Below, piece by piece: positions 1-6,986 of a DNA stretch of 12,181 nucleotides. Source of the DNA: Bacteroidota bacterium (GTDB lineage Bacteria; Bacteroidota; Bacteroidia; Bacteroidales; JAADJA01). Position 1 is the stretch's first letter, and every line of letters begins with the position of its first letter. The position numbers and the translations under genes are program-made. The notes beneath the pieces are model-generated. The model saw only the letters and a program-made list of their open reading frames with translations. It was not told where the DNA came from and did no database searches. Location of the stretch: NCBI GenBank assembly GCA_024278155.1, contig JAJRTT010000145.1, positions 1 to 12,181 on the forward strand, given 5' to 3'.

Positions 1-557
1 ACAAAATGGGTAATCTCGGTTGGTGTGCTTTCGCTGGGCGTATTGAATTTTTCATGGAACAAATCAGCAATGTCTTCCTTGGATTTGTGCATGGCAGGGG
101 TTACGATATGATAGGGTTTTTCGCCTGCAACCTGCACAATATATTCGCCAAGATCGGTCTCAAGTCTTTCGATGCCCTGTTTTTCCAATGCTTTGTTGAG
201 TTCGATTTCTTCGGTGATCATGTATTTGGATTTCACGACTTTCTCCACTCCATATTTTTTCATTAAGGCCAAAATTTCGTCAATGGCCTCTTTTGTATCT
301 TGTGCCCAAATTATTTTGCCACCATGTGTTTCAAAATTTGCGGCAAATTCAATGAGGTATTTTTCCAGGTTATTTACAACTTTATGCTTTATCACCTGGG
401 CCCGTTTTCGTGCTAAATCAAGATTTTTGTATTGTTGTTTACCACGTACAACCGCTGCATCGTATTTGGAAATATTGTATTTGATCTTGTTCCTGTGCTC
501 AAGATCAAATGCTTTTTTTTCCGAATCTTTGATAAACTTATGGTAAACCTCGCTCAT
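1..557 (-). CDS. lutB: LutB-type lactate utilization iron-sulfur protein, 3' end outside window
   Basis: The minus strand reads open from an ATG at 557 to the window edge, giving about 185 residues that begin MSEVYHKFIKDSEKKAFD. The segment VVKSKYMITEEIELNKALEK followed by ERLETDLGEYIVQ and PYHIVTPAMHKSKEDIADLF matches the LUD domain of LutB/LldF/YkgF proteins very closely. In that family (about 460 residues) the N-terminal LUD domain is followed by a ferredoxin-like domain with cysteine clusters; that half lies beyond position 1 and cannot be checked. LutABC oxidises L-lactate to pyruvate in the cytoplasm or at the inner membrane face. The usual partner lutA is not immediately upstream: the next gene in that direction is rpiB after a 123-bp gap, so lutB probably has its own promoter or is read with rpiB. 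Partial at the edge, not truncated in the genome as far as can be seen. Confidence 0.9.
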   Translation of the reverse strand, partial: MSEVYHKFIKDSEKKAFDLEHRNKIKYNISKYDAAVVRGKQQYKNLDLARKRAQVIKHKVVNNLEKYLIEFAANFETHGGKIIWAQDTKEAIDEILALMKKYGVEKVVKSKYMITEEIELNKALEKQGIERLETDLGEYIVQVAGEKPYHIVTPAMHKSKEDIADLFHEKFNTPSESTPTEITHF

Positions 558-680
558 AAACAATAATTAAAAGCCCTAATCCTTATTATATTAGTTTAAA
601 CCAATTTTATGCTTTCCAAAATAATAAATTTTCAATGCAAAAATGCCTAAATATTGGAATAAATTTCAAATACCGCCTTA

Positions 681-1130
681 TTACTTTCCAATAGGAATTT
701 TATTTATCCTATTAATATGCCTTCCCCCTTCAAAATTTGTGGTAAAAAACTTCTTTACCATCCTGGCAGCCAGTTCAAATTCGATAAACCGTCCCGGGAT
801 TGCTATGATATTCGCATCATTGTGCAAACGGGTCAATTCGGTTTGTTCCAGGTTCCAACATAAAGCCGAACGGACATTCCGGTATTTATTTGCCGTCATA
901 TTGGCCCCTTGCCCACTTCCACAAATCACGATACCTTTTTCAAATTCCCCATCGTCAACGGCTTTTGCCACAGGATGGGTGAAATCGGGATAATCCACAC
1001 TTGCAGCCGAAAAAGTCCCGAAATCCTTGAATTGAAAACCTTCTTTTGTAAGGTTTTCAATCAGGGACTGCTTCATTTTAAAGCCACCGTGATCGGAACC
1101 GATTGGGATAGTTTTCTGCTTTTTGCCCAT
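681..1130 (-). CDS. rpiB: Ribose-5-phosphate isomerase B
   Basis: A 149-residue protein of the RpiB/LacAB family, which interconverts ribose 5-phosphate and ribulose 5-phosphate in the non-oxidative pentose phosphate pathway. Family landmarks are all present: the N-terminal GSDHGGF (D13, H14), the active-site segment GIVICGSGQGANMTANK with the catalytic cysteine C70, the HNDAN segment (H103), R114 in the PGRF motif, and the C-terminal GGRHINRINKI (R137). Length is normal for the family (about 145-155). The start ATG at 1130 places the first beta strand KTIPIGSDHGG at the expected distance. It is transcribed away from nadA and toward lutB. A TACATTTG element on the minus strand at 1150-1157 could be its -7 box. 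No intrinsic terminator is visible between its stop and lutB. Confidence 0.96.
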   Translation of the reverse strand: MGKKQKTIPIGSDHGGFKMKQSLIENLTKEGFQFKDFGTFSAASVDYPDFTHPVAKAVDDGEFEKGIVICGSGQGANMTANKYRNVRSALCWNLEQTELTRLHNDANIIAIPGRFIEFELAARMVKKFFTTNFEGGRHINRINKIPIGK

Positions 1131-1149
1131 GTTGATAAAAAATTTCCAG

Positions 1150-1157
1150 CAAATGTA
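1150..1157 (-). promoter_or_regulatory. Possible rpiB -7 element
   Basis: On the minus strand the sequence is TACATTTG, a full match to the Bacteroidota -7 consensus TAnnTTTG, about 20 bp upstream of the rpiB ATG. No TTTG or TTG is found at the expected -33 distance, so the call is weak. Confidence 0.35.
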
Positions 1158-1281
1158 ATGAATCTATATTTATGTGATTAATAATTAATCCATTATTGCA
1201 AAAATGAAAATTCAACAAATCACCTACTTCCTTAATAATCACAAATATGAAGTTTATCAACAAAATTAAGTGAACAAACAC

Positions 1282-1320
1282 ATAAGCTTGTTATTAAAAT
1301 TTAGAAAATACCAAGCTTAT
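1282..1320. repeat. 9-bp perfect inverted repeat upstream of nadA
   Basis: ATAAGCTTG at 1282-1290 is repeated in inverse as CAAGCTTAT at 1312-1320, with 21 nt between the arms. It lies in the rpiB/nadA divergent spacer. It could be a two-site operator or a chance match in AT-rich sequence. Confidence 0.5.
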
Positions 1321-1448
1321 CAACAATCGGGTTTTAACGTAAAATTCCAGTTGAAGTTATGATTGATTTCAATTAGATTTCTTCAGGATGTAAACAAAAA
1401 TACAAGCTCAAAAAAGCATATTTTTACAAACTAAAGTTTTGTTCACTA

Positions 1449-1480
1449 TTTGTTCAAATCAACGTATTTATTTAATTTTG
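1449..1480 (+). promoter_or_regulatory. Bacteroidota-type promoter, probable nadA promoter
   Basis: TTTG at 1449-1452 is followed after 20 bp by TAATTTTG at 1473-1480, matching the -33 TTTG / -7 TAnnTTTG consensus in sequence and roughly in spacing. It would give a 5' leader of about 155 nt before nadA. I saw no defined riboswitch fold in that leader. Confidence 0.5.
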
Positions 1481-1643
1481 AATAATAATAGATGTTAATA
1501 GCGTGTTAACAACATATGACAAACGACAATGTCAAGCAAATGCCCATAATGTTTTACACAATACCAACAGGCTAATTATTAATAATAATATTTAAACTTT
1601 AAAAATAAATAATAAAATATCGACCTTAAAATATTATAAAGCC

Positions 1644-2612
1644 GTGGAACAAAAAGCAACTACTTTTACCGATATGGAATTGATCGAAAAAATAATACAA
1701 CTTAAAAAACAAAAAAATGCCGTGCTGCTTGCCCATTTTTACCAGGTTCCCGAAATCCAGGATATTGCCGATTATGTGGGCGATAGCTTGGGACTGGCTC
1801 AAAAGGCCGCTCAATCGGACAGTGAAATTATCCTTTTTGCCGGTGTCCATTTCATGGCCGAAACAGCAAAGATACTCAATCCCGGGACAAAGGTTTTGTT
1901 GCCCGATATGGAAGCGGGGTGTTCCCTGGCCGATTCCTGCCCACGTGACAGATTTGCTGATTTCAAGGCAAAACACCCTGATCATATTGTTGTTTCCTAC
2001 ATCAATTGCACGGCAGATATAAAAACCTTGTCGGACGTGATTTGTACCTCTGGCAATGCTGTCAAGTTGGTGGAATCGTTCCCCAAAGACCAAAAAATAA
2101 TTTTTGCGCCCGATAAAAACCTGGGTGCTTATATCAATTCGGTTTCAGGAAGGGATATGGTGTTATGGGACGGAACCTGCGAGGTGCACGATATTTTGTC
2201 AACAGAGGCCATTGTGCAAATGAAGATCGATAACCCGGATGCCAAATTGGTTGCACATCCCGAATGTAAAGCAGCGGTTTTGGAACTGGCCGATTTTGTG
2301 GGATCCACCACGGCCATGTTAAAGTTTACCATGAGCGATGAATCTAAAAAGTACATCGTGGCCACCGAAACAGGGATTTTGCACCAGATGCACAAAAACT
2401 CCCCGGACAAGGAATTTTTGATTGTCCCAACGGACGAAACCTGTTCGTGCAACGATTGCCCGTACATGAAACTGAACACGCTGGAAAAAATTTATTTATC
2501 TTTACAAAATGAAGAACCCGAAATTTTATTGGACAAAGAGGTAATGGAAAAGGCAAAAGTGCCCATTGTGAGGATGCTTGATATTTCTAAGGAATTGGGA
2601 TTAATTAAATAA
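1644..2612 (+). CDS. nadA: Quinolinate synthase NadA
   Basis: NadA condenses iminoaspartate (from NadB) with dihydroxyacetone phosphate to make quinolinate in de novo NAD synthesis, using a [4Fe-4S] cluster. The 322-residue reading contains all family blocks: LLAHFYQVPEIQDIADYVGDS, VHFMAETAKILNP, LLPDMEAGCSLADSC, YINCTADIK..VICTSGNAV, WDGTCEVHD, AHPECKAAV and ETCSCNDCPYMKLNTL. The cluster ligands are most likely C93, C179 and C272 (in the CPYM motif), by the positions of the three conserved cysteines in the family. The longest frame starts with GTG at 1644; an in-frame ATG at 1674 (MELIEKIIQL) is an equally good start and would give 312 residues. No clear Shine-Dalgarno decides it. The next gene begins 3 bp after the stop, so the two are probably co-transcribed. 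nadB and nadC are not in the window. Confidence 0.96.
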   Translation: MEQKATTFTDMELIEKIIQLKKQKNAVLLAHFYQVPEIQDIADYVGDSLGLAQKAAQSDSEIILFAGVHFMAETAKILNPGTKVLLPDMEAGCSLADSCPRDRFADFKAKHPDHIVVSYINCTADIKTLSDVICTSGNAVKLVESFPKDQKIIFAPDKNLGAYINSVSGRDMVLWDGTCEVHDILSTEAIVQMKIDNPDAKLVAHPECKAAVLELADFVGSTTAMLKFTMSDESKKYIVATETGILHQMHKNSPDKEFLIVPTDETCSCNDCPYMKLNTLEKIYLSLQNEEPEILLDKEVMEKAKVPIVRMLDISKELGLIK

Positions 2613-2615
2613 TAT

Positions 2616-4163
2616 ATGAATCGTTTAGTTTTATTGGTTTTATTTTCAATAAGTATTTTAATCGTTACTGCACAGCAGGAAATCGATCCAAATGGCTATA
2701 ATAAGTTCTATTATACAAATGGACAGGTTTCCAGCGAAGGATCGATGCGCGATGGAAAACCGGATGGATATTGGAAAACCTATTTCGAGAACGGGGAACT
2801 GAAATCCGAGGGGAACCGCAAGGATTTTAAACTGGACAGTACCTGGGTTTTTTATAGTGATTCGGGCAAGGTGGCCGTTCAGATCAATTATAAACTGGGA
2901 AAGAAAAACGGTATCAGGCGGACGTTTTATGAAGATGGGATCGTGGAGGAAAACTTTGTGGACGATGTAAAAGAGGGATACACCTATTCGTATTTCTTGA
3001 ACGGAAAAACAAGGAAAGAGGTAAATTTCATAAACGGCCTTGAATCGGGCATTGGAAAAGAATTTTCGCCCGATGATGGCAGGGTGGTCAAATTGATTTA
3101 TTTCAAGAAAGGTTTCACGGTGGATATCGAACATATAAACCGGATCGACCGGGCAGGTTTGAAACAGGGAAAATGGAAGTATTTTTATGAAAATGGGAAC
3201 GTGAAACTCGAAGGTGAATACAAGAACGATTTGAAAAACGGCTATTTTAAATATTATACGGAAGATGGCAACCTGGTATCGACCGAAAAATATATGGATG
3301 GTATCTTGCAGGAAAACGTGGCCGAATTGGCAAAACTTGACATCAAAACAGAGTATTATCCCAGTGGCAAAGTGAAAATAGTGGCAAGTTACAACGATGA
3401 TGTTCCGGAAGGTGTGCGCCGCGAATATTCCGAAGAAGGGGAAATCGTAAAAGGTTATGTTTTCAGCAAGGGGAAACTGATTGGCGAAGGGATCACCAAT
3501 GAAGAAGGAAAACGTGACGGCCCATGGAAGGAATACTACCTGAACGGTGCTTTGCGTTCGGAAGGCGCATATGACGATGGAAAAAGGGTAGGGGACTGGA
3601 AGTTTTACCATTCAAACGGACAACTGGAACAAGTAGGGAGTTATACCCGTGACGGAAAAGAAGATGGAATCTGGACCTGGTATTACCCGGATGGGCAAAT
3701 GTTGAGGGAAGAGGGTTATTATTTGGGAATGTTGGATGGCCCGAGCGTTGAATATGACGAATTTGGGCAAATAGTTTCCGAGGGCGAATACATCGAGGAT
3801 TACAGGGAGGGGCTTTGGAAATTCAATTACGGCGATTTCAGGGAAGAGGGCGAGTACCTGAACGGGATGCGCCACGGACAGTGGAAATCCTATTACCCGG
3901 ATGGTACGGTCAGTTTTGAGGGCAAATTCATAGATGATAACCCAAACGGAAAACATACCTGGTACTGGCCCAATGGCAACAAAAAAACCGAGGGCAATTT
4001 CATCATGGGCCTGAAAGACGGTGAGTGGATAAAGTACAGCAGTGACGGAAAAACCTTTATCAGCATTTATTATAAAAACGGTATCGAGAAAAGGTACGAT
4101 GGCGTAAAAGTGAAAATTTACGATGAGGACGATTCACCTGTTGTCCCTGAGGATGATTATTAA
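2616..4163 (+). CDS. Exported MORN_2/YwqK-like repeat protein, function unknown
   Basis: A 515-residue protein with a signal peptide (MNRLVLLVLFSISILIVTAQ, probable cleavage after TAQ, so mature protein begins near QEIDPNG). The rest is about 18 consecutive units of roughly 22-26 residues with the pattern YY.NG...EG.Y.dG...G.Wk.Y, the MORN_2 type repeat that databases often label 'YwqK family antitoxin'. There is no toxin gene nearby and the export signal argues against an intracellular antitoxin role. Repeats in the second half (residues 300-490) are closest to consensus; units near residues 165-185 and 230-260 are degenerate. The tail is acidic (YDEDDSPVVPEDDY). No catalytic motif is visible. 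It lies 3 bp after nadA and probably shares its transcript. Location is predicted as periplasm or outer surface. What the repeats bind is unknown. Confidence 0.85.
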   Translation: MNRLVLLVLFSISILIVTAQQEIDPNGYNKFYYTNGQVSSEGSMRDGKPDGYWKTYFENGELKSEGNRKDFKLDSTWVFYSDSGKVAVQINYKLGKKNGIRRTFYEDGIVEENFVDDVKEGYTYSYFLNGKTRKEVNFINGLESGIGKEFSPDDGRVVKLIYFKKGFTVDIEHINRIDRAGLKQGKWKYFYENGNVKLEGEYKNDLKNGYFKYYTEDGNLVSTEKYMDGILQENVAELAKLDIKTEYYPSGKVKIVASYNDDVPEGVRREYSEEGEIVKGYVFSKGKLIGEGITNEEGKRDGPWKEYYLNGALRSEGAYDDGKRVGDWKFYHSNGQLEQVGSYTRDGKEDGIWTWYYPDGQMLREEGYYLGMLDGPSVEYDEFGQIVSEGEYIEDYREGLWKFNYGDFREEGEYLNGMRHGQWKSYYPDGTVSFEGKFIDDNPNGKHTWYWPNGNKKTEGNFIMGLKDGEWIKYSSDGKTFISIYYKNGIEKRYDGVKVKIYDEDDSPVVPEDDY

Positions 4164-4172
4164 ATAATTGAA

Positions 4173-4238
4173 GGTCACTATTGAGCCTGTCCAGTAGGAT
4201 TTTATACTTGTGGTCACATTGAGCCTGTCGAAATGTGG
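4173..4238. repeat. Two diverged copies of a short intergenic repeat
   Basis: GGTCACTATTGAGCCTGTC (from 4173) and GGTCACATTGAGCCTGTC (from 4212) are near-identical copies about 39 bp apart. The second is flanked by its own inverted ends, CACATT at 4215-4220 and AATGTG at 4232-4237, so it can fold as a hairpin. It resembles REP-like intergenic elements; whether it is repeated elsewhere in the genome cannot be seen. The second copy overlaps the 3' end of the readthrough menE frame. Confidence 0.6.
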
Positions 4239-4315
4239 TTTTGGTATAATATAATTGTTTTTTCCCGATTGATTTTCCCGTTTCCCGTTTCAATAAATTG
4301 ATTGATATAAATTAT
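4214..4315 (-). pseudogene. menE: Disconnected C-terminus of menE downstream of an in-frame TAA
   Basis: Reading on from the menE stop codon (4316-4318) in the same frame gives 33 further codons up to a TGA at 4214-4216. They include IIYINQF and IETGNGKINREKT. This is the family's C-terminal A10 motif (T..GK..R) containing the lysine required for acyl-adenylate formation; that lysine codon is at 4274-4276. The preceding residues KFEKPR join this segment exactly as in intact MenE proteins, with one residue replaced by TAA. Only one stop intervenes and there is no frameshift. The last few codons run into the REP-like element. It has no start of its own that would give a useful protein. Confidence 0.8.
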
Positions 4316-5314
4316 TTACCTCGGTTTTTCAAATTTTGAGAATGGAATATTTTCAAAAATCGTTTCAATTTGATTATCGGGTTTCCCTTCAATTACCAAC
4401 ACTATTTTTTGCCCAAGTTTTTCATCTGATTTTCCATAAATGAATAAGCGTTGGTCAATAAAAGCCCTTAATTTCTTTTCGATAATTTCCGGGATGATTT
4501 TAATTCCCCCGCTGTTGATGACATTGTCGTAACGGCCAATGAATTCAAACTCGGTTTTGCTTTTCAGCTTAACGATATCATTTGTAATTGTTTTTTCATT
4601 TGAAATATGTGGGGCATGGATAATCAGGCAATCCCTTTCATCTTGTTCAAACCAAACATTTTTCATCGCCATAAAACCCTCGTCCTTATTTTTTCCATTG
4701 ATTTTTCGCAAAGCGATATGCGTTATGGTTTCTGTCATTCCGTAAGTGTGAAAGATGTTGTTGTTCAGGGGAGCCAATTTGCTTTCCAGTTCCGGGCTGA
4801 TCTCCCCGCCACCGATAATAAGGTTTTCTATTTTATTGAGTTTATCGATCCTGTTTTTTTCGTTCATTATATTGAAAACCTGCAAGGGGGTCATGGCCGC
4901 AAAATCAAAACCTTCGTTTATGCCTTTCAAAGGGTTTCCCGATGGTTCAACAGGAACAAGGTCCAGCCCAAGGACAAATGCCCTAATGATCATCATTTTT
5001 CCGGCTATAAAATCCACGGGAAGGCAAAGCAATGCTTTGTTTCCTTTTTGAAGTTTCAAAAAACCACCGGTCAGTTTTGCACTTGCAGCCATGGCTTTTT
5101 TTGAGAGCTTGATTTCTTTGGGTTTTCCGGTGGATCCAGAGGTTTTTACTTTAACAAACCCCTTGTCGGATATCCATTGCAGTATAAAATTGTAAAGGTT
5201 GTGTTCCCAGGGTTGCAAAAAGGAAGAAGCCAGTTTTGAAAGGCAAAAATTGGCGAGTTCGCTTTCAGGATATTGTTTTGAATTTAGGCTTAACGAGGTA
5301 TGGGGATTTCTCAT
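4316..5314 (-). CDS. menE: o-Succinylbenzoate-CoA ligase (MenE-like AMP-ligase), C-terminally truncated by an in-frame stop
   Basis: An ANL-superfamily adenylating enzyme of 332 residues in this reading. It carries the ATP-binding loop TSGSTGKPK (58-66), the YGMTET motif (191-196), and GRYD...SGGIK (260-272) with the following PEIIEKKL. Short length and position next to menF point to o-succinylbenzoate-CoA ligase of menaquinone synthesis. The protein stops at KFEKPR, about 15 residues before the invariant lysine of the A10 motif; the missing part is present downstream in the same frame (4214-4315). As read, the enzyme should be unable to form the acyl-adenylate efficiently, although the half-reaction with CoA could remain. 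The start ATG at 5314 fits; it lies 46 bp from the menF stop, with a strong hairpin between. Another acyl-CoA ligase function is possible but less likely. Confidence 0.88.
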   Translation of the reverse strand: MRNPHTSLSLNSKQYPESELANFCLSKLASSFLQPWEHNLYNFILQWISDKGFVKVKTSGSTGKPKEIKLSKKAMAASAKLTGGFLKLQKGNKALLCLPVDFIAGKMMIIRAFVLGLDLVPVEPSGNPLKGINEGFDFAAMTPLQVFNIMNEKNRIDKLNKIENLIIGGGEISPELESKLAPLNNNIFHTYGMTETITHIALRKINGKNKDEGFMAMKNVWFEQDERDCLIIHAPHISNEKTITNDIVKLKSKTEFEFIGRYDNVINSGGIKIIPEIIEKKLRAFIDQRLFIYGKSDEKLGQKIVLVIEGKPDNQIETIFENIPFSKFEKPR

Positions 5315-5322
5315 TTGCTATA

Positions 5323-5371
5323 ATTAAAAAAATTTTTAATATTCATCCGATGACTGCAAGTCATCGGATGA
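5323..5371 (-). terminator. Hairpin across the menF stop codon, between menF and menE
   Basis: A perfect 13-bp inverted repeat, TCATCCGATGACT at 5343-5355 and its complement at 5359-5371, closes a 3-nt loop. The menF stop codon (5361-5363) lies inside the stem. Reading on the minus strand, an AT-only palindrome (ATTAAAAA / TTTTTAAT, 5323-5340) containing a run of seven T follows. It could be a leaky terminator or attenuator between menF and menE, an mRNA-stabilising stem, or an inserted palindromic repeat. The T run starts about 10 nt after the stem, which is far for a standard intrinsic terminator. Confidence 0.6.
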
Positions 5372-6461
5372 GTTTCAATAGTGTCCCGGCTTTCAACTCC
5401 GTTTCTTCCCACTCCTTTTCAGGGATGGAATCTTTCGTAAGACCTCCACCAACATACAAAGCAAGTTTTTCCGGCAGGATTTTCATACAGCGCAAGTTGA
5501 CAAAAAGATCGGTTTTGCCGTTAAAGTTCAAAGTACCGAGAAAACCTGAATAAAATTCGCGGTTGTGCTTTTCGTTTTTTAAAATTAAATCCAAAGATTT
5601 GTCTTTTGGAAGGCCACAAACAGCAGGTGTTGGGTGCAAATTGGAAATGAATTCCCCCAAACGGGTTTCAATAAATGATTTTTGAAAACGGAATTTTGTT
5701 GCCAAATGGACGGCATCTCCTGCAACCAGGTTTTTGGTTTCTTCTTTTTTGTAATTTTTGATTTCATATTTTTTCAAAATCCCTTCGATATAATCGGTCA
5801 CGATTTGTTGTTCTTTCAGTTCTTTTTTCTTCCAGGTTACGCTTTGGCCTTTTTCAGGGGATTTCATGGTTCCTGCAAGGGAAATGCTTTGTGCGGTTTT
5901 ATTGTCAATTTTTATCAAAGTTTCGGGAGTTGCCCCAACCCACGTTCCTGTCCCGGGAATATTTATCAGGTGGCAATATGCACCTGGATAAGCCTTTAGT
6001 AAATCCATGAAAAAGTTTCCGGAATCAAATCCCTTGGGCTTGTTTTCCAATCGAACCCTTGAGAGTACCGCCTTTTTAAAATCACCATCAAAAGAACCAA
6101 TATAAGTTTTGGCCTGTTTCAAATATTCGGGTTTGCTGATTTCATCAGGTATTTCAAGATCATATTCAGGGTACAAAGAAGGTTTCCCCGAAATTTTACC
6201 AATCAGGTTTTTATCAAATTCTTCATTTTCAAAAATCAGTTCCGGTTCAAAAAAAACAATTGGAAAATTGGTTTTACGGTGAAAAGGGGCATATATAAAT
6301 CCGGTTTTGTCTTTGACTTCAAAAATGTTTTCATGGAAATTAAATTTGCCCGAAAGCTGTATCCATGTCTTGATGTTCTTTTCACCGGACAAACGATAGC
6401 TCACAAAAGGGATGTTTTTTTGCAGGCAAAGATTGAGGAGTTGGTTAAGCTTTGAGTTCAC
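5361..6461 (-). CDS. menF: Isochorismate synthase (MenF/EntC family)
   Basis: A 366-residue chorismate-binding enzyme that converts chorismate to isochorismate, the first step of menaquinone synthesis. Visible motifs: FKKAVLSR with the probable catalytic base K130, GATPE (176-180), SLAGT (194-198), HPTPAVCGLP (276-285), REFYSG (301-306), NLRC (322-325), YVGGGL (336-341) and the metal-site region EKEWEETELK (348-357). The HPTPAV.G.P form is that of isochorismate synthases; TrpE and PabB have a different sequence there. The start is GTG at 6459-6461: a stop lies two codons upstream, and the N-terminus LNQLLNLCLQKNIPFVSYRLSG aligns with the usual family start. It lies downstream of the thioesterase gene (80-bp gap) and just upstream of menE. 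menD, menH, menB and menC, often found between menF and menE, are absent here. Confidence 0.93.
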   Translation of the reverse strand: MNSKLNQLLNLCLQKNIPFVSYRLSGEKNIKTWIQLSGKFNFHENIFEVKDKTGFIYAPFHRKTNFPIVFFEPELIFENEEFDKNLIGKISGKPSLYPEYDLEIPDEISKPEYLKQAKTYIGSFDGDFKKAVLSRVRLENKPKGFDSGNFFMDLLKAYPGAYCHLINIPGTGTWVGATPETLIKIDNKTAQSISLAGTMKSPEKGQSVTWKKKELKEQQIVTDYIEGILKKYEIKNYKKEETKNLVAGDAVHLATKFRFQKSFIETRLGEFISNLHPTPAVCGLPKDKSLDLILKNEKHNREFYSGFLGTLNFNGKTDLFVNLRCMKILPEKLALYVGGGLTKDSIPEKEWEETELKAGTLLKLIR

Positions 6462-6489
6462 TTTTTATGGGATATAGTGTATTTGTGTT

Positions 6490-6524
6490 CCCGCCTGCCT
6501 CAATTTGGTTAAAAGGTAGGTGGG
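6490..6524. repeat. Hairpin-forming palindrome in the thioesterase-menF gap
   Basis: CCCGCCTGCCT at 6490-6500 pairs with AGGTAGGTGGG at 6514-6524, an 11-bp stem with two G-U pairs when read as plus-strand RNA. It is less stable on the minus strand, the sense of the flanking genes, where the two wobble pairs become A-C mismatches. It looks like a decayed GC-rich intergenic palindrome rather than a terminator; no T run follows. Confidence 0.5.
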
Positions 6525-6541
6525 CAGTTTTATTATGGTCA

Positions 6542-6970
6542 TCATTTTTTATTGTTCTTTGGGACCACGATAATAGTCACCCTTGCCACCGAAATCCGGT
6601 ATCCCCCCTGATCCTTTATTTCAATGTCCCAAACATGGGAAATCCTTCCTTTGTGTATTATTCTCGCTTCGGCATATACACAGCCCCTTGCCACCGATCC
6701 CAAATGGTTTGCGGAAACAGAGGATCCCCACACATCAAATTTTTCCATATCGACCAAAGTGGCCGAACCCACACTGGCAATGGTTTCGGCCAGTGCAATG
6801 CTTGCCCCGCCATGCAGGATTTTAAAAGGTTGCCACGTGCGTTTGTCCACCGGCATTTTTGCTTTTATATAACCATCTTCAATATCGATGTATTCAATTC
6901 CGAGTTGCTCCATGAGGGTGCCCTTGTTCATGGAGTTCAAAGTATCAAGGGTAGTTTGTTTGTTTGTCAT
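6542..6970 (-). CDS. menI: Hotdog-fold thioesterase, probable DHNA-CoA hydrolase (MenI/YdiI-like)
   Basis: A 142-residue PaaI/YdiI family hotdog thioesterase. The segment WQPFKILHGGASIALAETIA carries Q47, H53-G54-G55 and the catalytic glutamate E62, at positions that correspond to those of E. coli YdiI, the enzyme that hydrolyses 1,4-dihydroxy-2-naphthoyl-CoA. SANHLGSVARGCVYAEA and SHVWDIEIKD complete the fold. Specificity cannot be read from the motif alone; the assignment rests on it being first in a minus-strand run with menF and menE. It is a cytoplasmic enzyme and presumably a homotetramer like its relatives. The start ATG at 6970 is supported by a TAATTTTG -7 element on the minus strand 17 bp upstream. 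A generic acyl-CoA thioesterase is the alternative. Confidence 0.88.
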   Translation of the reverse strand: MTNKQTTLDTLNSMNKGTLMEQLGIEYIDIEDGYIKAKMPVDKRTWQPFKILHGGASIALAETIASVGSATLVDMEKFDVWGSSVSANHLGSVARGCVYAEARIIHKGRISHVWDIEIKDQGGYRISVARVTIIVVPKNNKK

Positions 6971-6986
6971 CGTTTTAGTTTTGGTA

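Larger units (their letters stand above)
1131..1643. other. AT-rich divergent intergenic region between rpiB and nadA
   Basis: 513 bp with no credible coding region. What can be seen: a likely rpiB -7 box near the left end, a likely nadA promoter at 1449-1480, a perfect 9-bp inverted repeat (ATAAGCTTG at 1282-1290, CAAGCTTAT at 1312-1320), two copies of TTATCAACAA (from 1254 and from 1317), and a widely spaced inverted pair GTGAACAAA (1270-1278) / TTTGTTCAC (1438-1446). These may be regulatory sites for the two divergent genes, but none matches a regulator that I can name. Confidence 0.6.

Noticed and set aside
1131..1643. Possible replication origin because of AT-richness and two TTATCAACA sequences
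   Set aside because: TTATCAACA differs from the DnaA box TTATCCACA, only two copies were seen, and the neighbouring genes are not typical origin markers.
2658..3611. Long 317-codon minus-strand frame inside the MORN-repeat gene
   Set aside because: It is an antisense shadow of a repetitive gene; its composition is typical of a reversed frame and it has no recognisable domain.
2616..4163. Toxin-antitoxin module, as suggested by the 'YwqK family antitoxin' label often given to this repeat type
   Set aside because: The protein has a signal peptide and no toxin-like gene is adjacent; the flanking genes are nadA and menE.
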